Source of the DNA: Streptomyces hyaluromycini
GTDB lineage: Bacteria > Actinomycetota > Actinomycetes > Streptomycetales > Streptomycetaceae
Reading direction: 5' to 3'
NCBI RefSeq assembly: GCF_002217755.1
Contig: NZ_BCFL01000025.1
Span: 1 to 54,883, forward strand
DNA length: 54,883 bases
The position numbers and the translations under genes are program-made. Position 1 is the stretch's first letter. Each line of letters begins with the position of its first letter. The notes beneath the pieces were generated by a model. The model saw nothing but the letters and a program-made list of their open reading frames with translations. It was not told the origin of the DNA and ran no database searches. Below, piece by piece: positions 1-6,812 of this stretch.

Positions 1-830
1 CCGAGCTTCCGCAGCACCTCGGCGATGGTGGCCCGGTAGGTCCGCAGCGCCTGCAGCCCGGCGGCGTAGCGGTCGCGGTGCCGTGCGATGTCCACGGCCT
101 GCTGCCGCGCCCGTGCAGCGTGCCAGAGCTCGGCCGTATGGTGGCGGCGTTTGCAGGTGACGTCCGCGACGGCGGTGGCCCGCTCCCGCTGCGTATGCCG
201 GGTGTTGCCGTCACTGCCCCGTTGCCAGGCGGGGTCCGTGTACGCCGCGACGGGGTCGGGATAGCGCGTGAATCCCTGGTCTGCCACACAGCGGGACCAC
301 ACGTCCCAAGCCGCGCGGAGGCGCGGGTCGCGCTTGACCGCCTTGTCGACCTCGACCGCCCGTATGCCTGCGTAGAGCCAGTCCCGCTTGAGGTCGATGC
401 CGCGCATCAGCCGCCGGCTCGCCTCGGCGTTGCAGGCGGGGAAGTCCGCATACTCGGCGTCGGTCATCCGACGGCCCGTCGGCCGGAGGGCCGGGGACTT
501 GGCCGGGTCCCAGCCGTAGCCCCAGCGGCCGGCGGCGGCGAGATCCAGGGCACCGTAGTCGGTGCCGACCGCGGTGGCGACGACGGGGTCGCTGGGGTAG
601 CGGGGGTCGAGCGGGAAGTCCCGGTGGCCGCGCTCCGCCATGCACTGCCGGACCAGCAACGCCGATGCCCGCTGCGATCGCTGGTAGTCCTGCGGCGTGA
701 CGTCGTAGCGGTCGGCCGGCAGGGGGCCGAGGTCGGACGCCGTGCTGATGACGTCCGGGCGCTCGGGACCGGAGACGCAGATCGCCGCCAGCACCGCCAC
801 GACGCCAAGTCGCCACCCCCGCCCCGTCAT
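1..830 (-). CDS. exported hypothetical protein, 3' end outside window
   Basis: An open minus-strand frame runs from an ATG at 830 to the window edge; 276 residues are visible and the stop lies outside. The first ~20 residues (charged MTGRGWR, then a hydrophobic stretch VVAVLAAIC) look like a signal peptide; Cys18 could be a poor lipobox. The rest is charged, with spaced cysteines (in QCMAE, PACNAE, SRCVAD, VTCKRR) and many Arg/His, as in uncharacterised extracytoplasmic Streptomyces proteins. I do not recognise a catalytic domain. A TAGCAT box (838-843 on the complement) ends 7 nt before the ATG, so the mRNA may be leaderless. The metallophosphoesterase gene lies upstream on the same strand. 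Confidence 0.75.
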   Translation of the reverse strand, partial: MTGRGWRLGVVAVLAAICVSGPERPDVISTASDLGPLPADRYDVTPQDYQRSQRASALLVRQCMAERGHRDFPLDPRYPSDPVVATAVGTDYGALDLAAAGRWGYGWDPAKSPALRPTGRRMTDAEYADFPACNAEASRRLMRGIDLKRDWLYAGIRAVEVDKAVKRDPRLRAAWDVWSRCVADQGFTRYPDPVAAYTDPAWQRGSDGNTRHTQRERATAVADVTCKRRHHTAELWHAARARQQAVDIARHRDRYAAGLQALRTYRATIAEVLRKL

Positions 831-904
831 ACGAGGGATGCTAGCGGGCGGCGTGCAGGGGGGCGGGATGAGGGTGTCTGTCGTTGGGAGAATGAAATGC
901 AGGC

Positions 905-939
905 GGGTTGCCGGGTGTTGGGACATGCGCCCGGCACCC
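905..939 (-). terminator. possible hairpin after metallophosphoesterase
   Basis: GGGTTGCCGGG (905-915) can pair with CCCGGCACCC (930-939) with a one-base bulge and a 14-nt loop. It lies just after the stop of the minus-strand metallophosphoesterase and before the next minus-strand start. There is no U-tract, which is usual for Streptomyces hairpin terminators. Weak evidence. Confidence 0.3.
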
Positions 940-968
940 GCGCCGTCGGCCGTCACACCGGACCCTTG

Positions 969-2252
969 CTACGCCGACCGCAGGGTGAGCACCGTGATCT
1001 CGCTGGGGGCGAAGATCCGGAAGGGCGGGCCCCAGAAGCCGGTGCCCCGGCTCGTGTAGAGCTGGGTCCGCTCGCCGTGCCGGCTCAGGCCGTACACCAC
1101 CGGCTGGTCGATCCGGACGAGGAAGTTGAACGGCCAGATCTGCCCGCCGTGGGTGTGCCCGGAGATCTGCAGGTCGATGCCGGCGCTCGCGGCCTGCCGG
1201 ACGTACTTGGGCTGGTGCGCGACGAGCAGGACCGGCAGATCCGGGTCCGCCCCCGCCAGCGCGCCGACCAGGTTCGCCCGGTGTCCGGTCTGACCGGAGT
1301 ACTCCGCGGTCACGTCGTCCACACCCGCGAGCACGAGGCTGTCCCCGCCCCGTTCGACCACGACGTGGCGGTTGTGCAGCGGCTCCCACCCCAGTTCCGC
1401 CATGAGGTCGAGCCAGCCCTGGGCTTGGCCGGAGTACTCGTGGTTCCCGGTGACATACACCTTCGCCAGCCGTGACCGCATCGTCCCGAGCGGCGCAGCC
1501 TGCTCTCGGCGCTGGTCCGGGGAGCCGTCGGCGATATCGCCCGCGTGGCAGACGACGTCGGCGTCCAAATCGTTGACCGCCTCGGCGACCCGCGCCGACC
1601 ATCCGGCCCGGTCGATCGGCCCGTAGTGGGTGTCGGCCAGCACGACGACCCGCGTCCCGTCCAGGCCCCGGCCGAGCCGCGGGACGGTGACGTCCAGCCG
1701 CGCCACCCGGGGCACCCGCATGGCCTCGCGGTACCCCCAGGCCAGCAGTCCGGCCCCGACCGCCGCGAGGAGAACGGCCACGATCCTGGACCGGTCCGGG
1801 TCACCGACGCCGAGCACGATCAGGACCAGCCGCAACAGGCCGCTCAGCGCCGACCAGGCGAACAGCACCCAGACCACGCCGAGGGTGGTGTCGGCGATGC
1901 GTGCCGCCCGGTCCGAGCGCCTGCGCCCGTGCCCCATGACCATCAGCACCGGCAGGGCGAACGCGGCGGCGGCGAAGAGGACCGTACCCACCAGGACCAC
2001 CGGGAACGGCCAGTCCGTGCCGGAGGAGAACAGCGTCCACCAGGGCAGGAAGAACAGGGAGACCAGTACGGCGACGAGGATGGCGAGCCGGCGCAGGATC
2101 CGAACGGCGGTTCCGCCCCTCGTCGCCGGCGAGGCTCCGGCGTCGGCCTGTCCCTCGACCCCGGACGACGGTCCGAGCACGACGGTGTCCGGTCCGCCGC
2201 CGCGGGCCGACGGTGCAACCGGCTCCGACCGGTCAGATTCGTAGTCCGTCAC
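969..2252 (-). CDS. membrane metallophosphoesterase
   Basis: A 427-residue calcineurin-like phosphoesterase anchored in the membrane. Roughly residues 53-75, 83-106, 124-149 and 157-173 are hydrophobic segments. The C-terminal half carries the dinuclear-metal motifs in order: DTH (207-209), GD (238-239), GNHE (269-272), H346 and GHTHGG (365-370). The order resembles the YkuE/YaeI type, which hydrolyses phosphoesters (in some members lipid A-type or UDP-sugar lipids); the substrate here is unknown. The GTG start at 2252 is chosen because GAGGGG lies 7 nt upstream. The frame stays open further upstream, but that part is low-complexity and has no ribosome site. Probably a stand-alone gene. Confidence 0.88.
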   Translation of the reverse strand: MTDYESDRSEPVAPSARGGGPDTVVLGPSSGVEGQADAGASPATRGGTAVRILRRLAILVAVLVSLFFLPWWTLFSSGTDWPFPVVLVGTVLFAAAAFALPVLMVMGHGRRRSDRAARIADTTLGVVWVLFAWSALSGLLRLVLIVLGVGDPDRSRIVAVLLAAVGAGLLAWGYREAMRVPRVARLDVTVPRLGRGLDGTRVVVLADTHYGPIDRAGWSARVAEAVNDLDADVVCHAGDIADGSPDQRREQAAPLGTMRSRLAKVYVTGNHEYSGQAQGWLDLMAELGWEPLHNRHVVVERGGDSLVLAGVDDVTAEYSGQTGHRANLVGALAGADPDLPVLLVAHQPKYVRQAASAGIDLQISGHTHGGQIWPFNFLVRIDQPVVYGLSRHGERTQLYTSRGTGFWGPPFRIFAPSEITVLTLRSA

Positions 2253-2745
2253 TGCACTGCCCCTCACGTCCGCGGTCCGGCCGATACCCATCATCGGGCA
2301 TGCCGGACCGCCACCTGAACGGGGTCCGCACCGCATCAACCGCGCAGGACGCACTGCCGGGCGTCGTGCCGGGACGCCTCGGCCCGGTTGGTGCGACGTG
2401 CCGTCGAGCACCAGCGGCGGCCGTTCTGCGAGTTGTCGGAGAAACGCCGAGATCCACGTCTTTCGGAAGGAAGAACCTCGCCGCGCGGACGGCTGCCTTG
2501 TCCTTGCACGGGCCAGGGCCCATCGCCCGCCACATCCACGGCGTCGGCGGGCATGCCGTCGACGCCGCGCGGGAAGCATCGGCCTGCAACGGTACTTTCT
2601 GTCCCAGGAGTTCACCGAGGACGTCGTCCGCCGCACGCTCCGTGTCCTCGTCCCTGATGAGCTCATGGCCCGCACGTCGTGACCGGACATGCTCCCGCAT
2701 CCGAGGTGCCCGCTCGCCCATGACCAGACCGCAGGAGGAAACGAC
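2253..2745. other. 493 bp gap; possible gene remnant
   Basis: No intact gene is convincing here. Around 2590-2682 the plus strand encodes a protein-like tail (YFLSQEFTEDVVRRTLRVLV..., stopping at 2682), but everything upstream in that frame is low-complexity Arg/Pro sequence. It may be the 3' remnant of a decayed gene. The right end holds the ribosome site of the DUF1349 gene, and the left end the promoter of the divergent metallophosphoesterase. Confidence 0.3.
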
Positions 2746-3372
2746 ATGGCCCTCTCCCGTCACGTGCCCGGGCTGCCCTTCCCCCTCTCGCCGTCGTCCG
2801 GCGAGGCATGGACCATCGACGAGGCGACCGCCACAGTGACCGCCGCGGCGGCCGCCCACAGCGACATCTTCATCGACCCGGGAGCAGGCACCCAGCTCAA
2901 CGCCGAGTCCATGCTCAACGCCGCGACCCTGCTCGGTGTCCCCCCGGACGGCGACTTCCAGTTCAGCGCGCGGGTCACCGTCGAGTTCGCCTCCACCTAC
3001 GACGCCGGCGTACTGCTCCTGTGGATCGACGACCGCCACTGGGGCAAGTTCTGCTTCGAGTACTCCCCCGACCGCGAACCCATGATCGTCTCCGTGGTCA
3101 CCCGCGGTGTCTCGGACGACGCCAACGCCTTCGTCGTCGACGACCGGACGGTATGGCTGCGTGTCTCCCGGATCGATCACGCCTTCGCCTATCACGCCTC
3201 CCTCGACGGCAAGACCTGGCGGATGATCCGGTTCTTCACCATCGCCGACACCTCCACGCCCGTCTCCATCGGCTTCGAGGCACAGTCACCGACCGGTGAC
3301 GGCTGCCTCGTCACCTTCGACGACATCCACTTCACCAGTACGCGCCTGCGCGAACTGCGCGACGGCTCATGA
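2746..3372 (+). CDS. DUF1349 family concanavalin-like protein
   Basis: A 208-residue protein of the DUF1349 family (concanavalin A-like beta-sandwich; fungal relatives are the Ree1 enolase-associated proteins). It has the family's alternating aromatic/acidic strands: DFQFSARVTVEF, YDAGVLLLWID, HWGKFCFEYS, VWLRVSRID and ..FAYHASLDGKTWRMIRFF. No signal peptide is seen, so it is probably cytosolic; the biochemical role is unknown, possibly sugar binding. The ATG at 2746 follows AGGAGGAAACGAC, a strong ribosome site, and is preferred to an in-frame ATG 19 codons upstream. Its stop overlaps a downstream ATG (ATGA) that opens the decayed oxidoreductase, so the two were probably once an operon. Confidence 0.8.
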   Translation: MALSRHVPGLPFPLSPSSGEAWTIDEATATVTAAAAAHSDIFIDPGAGTQLNAESMLNAATLLGVPPDGDFQFSARVTVEFASTYDAGVLLLWIDDRHWGKFCFEYSPDREPMIVSVVTRGVSDDANAFVVDDRTVWLRVSRIDHAFAYHASLDGKTWRMIRFFTIADTSTPVSIGFEAQSPTGDGCLVTFDDIHFTSTRLRELRDGS

Positions 3373-3918
3373 CTCAAGGCCCGGCATCGCGCGTGCCCGC
3401 ACTGGCACACGCCGCGTGGCTGGTCGCCGAGGGCTGGATCGTCGCCCCCGAGTTCCCGCTGGTGTGGCGACCGCGCAGGGAACGGGCCAGCTCCGGCGCG
3501 CTGGGGGACCTCGGGTCGCATCTCGTCGACCTGCTCCAGCACCTGACCGGAGAGCGGCTCACCGGGGAGTCGGCGACGCAGGCGACGTTCGTGGGCGAGC
3601 GACCGCTGCCGGAGGAGTCCGGCGGGCTCTCGGCGCGGGAGGGTGACCGTCGACGACGCGACCGCGTTCACCGGCCGGCTGGAAGGGGGCGCACTCGTCG
3701 TGGTCGAAGCGACGCGCTTCGCCACGGGGCGCAAGAACGCGATGCGGACAGAGGTGAACGGATCACGGGGGTCGCTCGCCTTCGACTTCGAGTCGACGAA
3801 CGAGCTTGTGCTGTACGACGCGGCCGACCCGGAGACGAAGGCGGGTTTCCGCCAGATCCTGGAGGCCGAGTCCGAACGCAGCGCCGCGGACGCGTCTCGC
3901 TGGACGAGCATCCGCTGA
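3369..3918 (+). pseudogene. decayed Gfo/Idh/MocA oxidoreductase
   Basis: Two frames together give the C-terminal half of a Gfo/Idh/MocA NAD(P)-dependent sugar dehydrogenase. The first (from 3369) contains RVPAL..., WIVAPEFPLVWR, SGALGDLGSHLVDLLQHLTGE and RPLPEESGG. The second (from about 3643) continues VTVDDATAFTGRLEGG, EATRFATGRKNAMRTEVNGS and GSLAFDFESTNEL. A frameshift lies near 3630-3645. The Rossmann-fold N-terminus is missing, the segment between RVPALAHA and WIVAPEF looks internally shortened, and the final residues depart from the family. It cannot make a working enzyme. The ATGA overlap with the DUF1349 stop suggests it may still be translated as a fragment. Confidence 0.8.
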
Positions 3919-3934
3919 CCGCCGGGCACCCGAG

Positions 3935-4001
3935 CAGCGCCCTGAAGGGGCGCTGGGGGTACCCCCGGCCGAAGGCTGGGGGAGGAACTGCGCGACCAGC
4001 C
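3935..4001. repeat. dispersed Streptomyces hairpin element, copy 1
   Basis: Composite repeat: CAGCGCCC/GGGCGCTG hairpin (3935-3942 and 3948-3955, loop TGAAG), then the module TGGGGGTACCCCC...GGCTGGGGGAGG (3954-3985), then AACTGCGCGACCAGCC (3986-4001). The outer parts match the complement of 48698-48742, and the middle module matches 48782-48820 and 50362-50400. It follows the decayed oxidoreductase and may act as its terminator. Such sequences are widespread between Streptomyces genes. Confidence 0.65.
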
Positions 4002-4054
4002 ACGACGGCGGCGCAGTCGACCGACGGCATATCGCGGCACTTCCCGCGGAGCGC

Positions 4055-4318
4055 TTAGTCGGCCTCGCGGTACAGCACCAGGTGCTCGTGGTAGAGAACA
4101 CCGTCGCGGATGTCGCCGGTGGCGGTGAAGCCGGTGTCGTCGACGTAGTCGAGGTGGTTGCCGGTGACGGTGTAGCTGCCGGTGTAGGCGCTCGGGCGGT
4201 TGCCGCGAGCCTCGTCGTAGCGGCCGTTCGGCAGCAGTTCCTGGCGGATGTGTCCGTCGGCGGTCACCCACATCCCGACGTACGGGTGCGGGTCGCGGGG
4301 CGTTTCGTTGCTGGTCAT
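4055..4318 (-). CDS. Atu4866-like small protein
   Basis: An 87-residue single-domain protein of the Atu4866 family (small lipocalin-like beta-barrel of unknown function). Recognisable parts are PYVGMWVTADGHIRQELLPN, GRYDEARG, YTGSYTVTGNHLDYVDD and GFTATGDI. It aligns closely with the C-terminal ~85 residues of the divergent gene at 4550, which has the same WxTDxxxxxQEL, GRYDExRG and YxGxYxxxGxxxDYxDDxGFxAxGxxxxxxLxH pattern. The ATG at 4318 is preferred because the domain begins right after it; upstream in-frame sequence is low-complexity. Divergent from the amidohydrolase operon with 231 bp between, so the two may be co-regulated. Confidence 0.8.
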   Translation of the reverse strand: MTSNETPRDPHPYVGMWVTADGHIRQELLPNGRYDEARGNRPSAYTGSYTVTGNHLDYVDDTGFTATGDIRDGVLYHEHLVLYREAD

Positions 4319-4549
4319 GCCTCTACGATCAGCCCGGCGGCCGGTGCCGACCAGGCCGCCGTCTCCCCAGGTGGGGGCTTCCTGGGTGCGGTGCACCTAG
4401 GGACAGAGCGGCCTGGTTCCGGTTCCGCCGCGCGACGAACCTGGTGGTCAGGCGGCTGCCCCGGCCGCCGGACCCTCGCCTCGGAACGGCGTCGACGCTC
4501 ACTCCCGCAGCGGACACACCGATGAGGCGACTCCACCGAGGAGCGCGCA

Positions 4550-5317
4550 ATGACCATCACCGACAGCTGCACCGACACCGGCACCGTGAGCTGGAATGCC
4601 GAGGCCCTCGACGAGATCCTCTCGAACGACGGGGGGCGTCCCGTCCTGTTCGCGAATGCCCGGATCCTGACGACGGACCCGTTGATCGGGGCCCTGGTCG
4701 GCGCCGACATCCTGTTCGTCGGCCCACTGATCGTGGGGGTCGGCCCTGGCATCGTCACCGCGGCCGGGGACGACAACGCCATCGTCGTCGACGCCACCGG
4801 CATGACCGTCGTCCCCGCCGTCCTGGACACCATCGCGCTGACCGGCGGCCGCAGCACCCGCTCGGAGTACGTCGCGACGCTGGCCCCGGGCAACACCACC
4901 GACTTCCTGGTGGTACCCGACGAACTCGCCGACGACGTGCCGGTCGCGGTGGCCACGCTCCTCTCCCGGCCGGAGCAGGTCCGCGCGCTCGTCGCGGCCG
5001 GCCGCCCGGTCCTGTGGGCCGGTACCGCCGTCCCCGGCCGCCCCACCGCCCCCGAGACGGGCATCCCGGCCGCCGCGGACCTGACCGGCAGCCCGCGCGT
5101 CGGCGTCTGGACCGACCGGAACGACTTCCTGCACCAGGAGCTCAGCGCCGACGGCCGCTACGACGAGACCCGGGGCGGGCGCCCGCACGCCTACCAGGGC
5201 CGCTACTGGATCGACGGCGACCGCATCGACTACCTGGACGACCTCGGCTTCTGGGCCTACGGCGAGTTCCACGGCGCCGAACTCCACCACGCGGGCTACG
5301 TCATGAAGCTCGGCTGA
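4550..5317 (+). CDS. barrel-less amidohydrolase composite domain fused to Atu4866
   Basis: A 255-residue protein with two parts. Residues ~25-165 resemble the beta-sandwich composite domain of amidohydrolases: an N-terminal half (VLFANARILTTDP..., AIVVDATGMTVVPAVLD) is joined directly to a C-terminal half (TLAPGNTTDFLVVPDELAD..., AAGRPVLWAG). The (beta/alpha)8 barrel with its metal-binding HxH, normally between them, is absent. Residues ~170-255 form an Atu4866 domain (VGVWTDRNDFLHQELSADG, GRYDETRG, RIDYLDDLGFWAYGEFHG). It is therefore probably not a hydrolase and may bind ligand or partner. The ATG at 4550 follows GAGGAGC. The next gene encodes a complete amidohydrolase with a similar composite domain, suggesting duplication and deletion within an operon. 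Confidence 0.75.
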   Translation: MTITDSCTDTGTVSWNAEALDEILSNDGGRPVLFANARILTTDPLIGALVGADILFVGPLIVGVGPGIVTAAGDDNAIVVDATGMTVVPAVLDTIALTGGRSTRSEYVATLAPGNTTDFLVVPDELADDVPVAVATLLSRPEQVRALVAAGRPVLWAGTAVPGRPTAPETGIPAAADLTGSPRVGVWTDRNDFLHQELSADGRYDETRGGRPHAYQGRYWIDGDRIDYLDDLGFWAYGEFHGAELHHAGYVMKLG

Positions 5318-5379
5318 CCTTCCCTCCGCTCCCCTCCCCCTTTTTCCTTCCCCCTCCTCCGCCCTCTCCCTCCGCCGTA
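5318..5379 (+). other. polypyrimidine tract between two operon genes
   Basis: About 60 bases right after the stop of the fusion gene are almost pure C/T on the plus strand, broken by a few G. This contrasts with the mixed G/C of all other gaps. The ribosome site of the next gene (AAGAAGAG) follows. The tract has no stem-loop potential. It could be a Rho-type or mRNA-processing site, or simple mutational drift. Confidence 0.5.
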
Positions 5380-5396
5380 CCGAAAGAAGAGCCCTC

Positions 5397-6788
5397 ATGA
5401 ACGTCAACGACACCACCAGCGCCGCCGTACTCGAAGAGCTCCGGCGGCGGCCCGCCGACCGGCGGCGCATCCTGTTCACCGGCGCGACCGTCGTCACCAT
5501 GGACCCCGGCCTCGGCGTCCTCGACGGCGGCGACCTCCTCGTCGAGGGCGACACGATCACCGCCGTCGGCCCCCGCCTCGACGCGGCGGACGCCGTGGTC
5601 GTCGACGCCACCGGCACGATCCTCACCCCCGGCTTCGTCGACACCCACCGGCACGCCTGGGAGGCCCAGTTGCGCCGGATCATGCCGGACGTCGACGACC
5701 TCGGCGGTTACGTGATGGCCACCCTGGCCGGCTACGCCACCGTCTACCGGCCCCAGGACATGTACATCGGCACCAGACTGGCCGCGTTGACCGCGATCGA
5801 CAGCGGTATCACGACCATGCTCGACTTCTCGCACAACTCCCGTACCCGCGAGCACTCCGACGCCGCCGTCGAGGCGCTGCGCGACACCGGCATCCGGGGT
5901 GTGCACGCTTCCATGGGCCCGCACTTCGGTGACTGGGACCGGCAGTGGCCCGGCGACCTCGCCCGGCTCAGGAGCCGGTACTTCAGCAGCGACGACCAGT
6001 TGCTCACGCTGCGCCTCGCGACCCTGGCCACCGACGAGATCGCCGGACCCGCGCTCGCCTACGGCCCCGAACTCGCCCGTGTCGCCCGGGAGCTGGGCAT
6101 CGGGGTGAGCGTGGACGCCGTCTTCGGCACCGCCTCCTCCGACGCGGTCCTGCGCTGGGCCAAGGACGGCATCCTCGGCCCCGACGTCACCCTCATCCAC
6201 TCCACCGGGCTGACCCCCGAGGCGTGGCAGGCGATGGGCGGCGCCGGCACCACCGTGGCCCTCGCGCCGACCTCCGACGCCCAGATCGGCCTGGAGACCG
6301 CGATCCCCGCCGTCGACGAGGCCCTGTCCGTCGGGATCCGCCCCGGACTGAGCATCGATGTCGAAGTCGCCCTGGCCAGCGACATGTTCACCCAGATGCG
6401 GGCCCTGCACGCCATCCAGCGGATGCGCGCGGTCAACGGCGTCCACGGCACCGACCGGCAGCCCTCCCGTATCACCACCCACGACGTACTCGACTTCGCG
6501 ACCCTCCAGGGCGCCCGCACCAACGGCCTGGCCGGTGTGACCGGTTCACTCACCCCGGGCAAGAAGGCCGACCTCCTCGTCATCCGGGCCGAGGACCTCA
6601 ACAACATGCCTCTCAACGACCCGATCGGCACGATCGTGCTGGGCTCCGACGCCCGCAACATCAGCGCCGTCCTCATCGACGGCGAGCCCCGCAAGTGGGA
6701 CGGACAGGTCCTCGACGTCGACCTGGCCGCCCTGCGCGGCGAGGTGCACGCCTCGCGCGAGTACGTACTGAACACCCCGGCTGTGTGA
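5397..6788 (+). CDS. amidohydrolase (TRZ/ATZ/cytosine deaminase-like)
   Basis: A 463-residue amidohydrolase, cytosolic. The composite domain (FTGATVVTMDP, VDATGTILTPGFVDTH) leads into the metal motif H84-R-H86. LIHSTGL supplies the strand-6 His (about 267) and D321 may be the strand-8 Asp. The C-terminal composite part reads GSLTPGKKADLLVI. In strand 5, where the family usually has a metal-ligand His, I read IGVSVDAVFG without one, so metal binding may be altered. Members hydrolyse C-N or C-Cl bonds of small cyclic or aromatic compounds; the substrate here is unknown. ATG 5397 follows GAAAGAAGAG. Likely co-transcribed with the upstream Atu4866 fusion; the antiporter gene follows 24 bp later. 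Confidence 0.85.
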   Translation: MNVNDTTSAAVLEELRRRPADRRRILFTGATVVTMDPGLGVLDGGDLLVEGDTITAVGPRLDAADAVVVDATGTILTPGFVDTHRHAWEAQLRRIMPDVDDLGGYVMATLAGYATVYRPQDMYIGTRLAALTAIDSGITTMLDFSHNSRTREHSDAAVEALRDTGIRGVHASMGPHFGDWDRQWPGDLARLRSRYFSSDDQLLTLRLATLATDEIAGPALAYGPELARVARELGIGVSVDAVFGTASSDAVLRWAKDGILGPDVTLIHSTGLTPEAWQAMGGAGTTVALAPTSDAQIGLETAIPAVDEALSVGIRPGLSIDVEVALASDMFTQMRALHAIQRMRAVNGVHGTDRQPSRITTHDVLDFATLQGARTNGLAGVTGSLTPGKKADLLVIRAEDLNNMPLNDPIGTIVLGSDARNISAVLIDGEPRKWDGQVLDVDLAALRGEVHASREYVLNTPAV

Positions 6789-6812
6789 ACGCGCGCGGCG
6801 AAGGAGTCCGCC

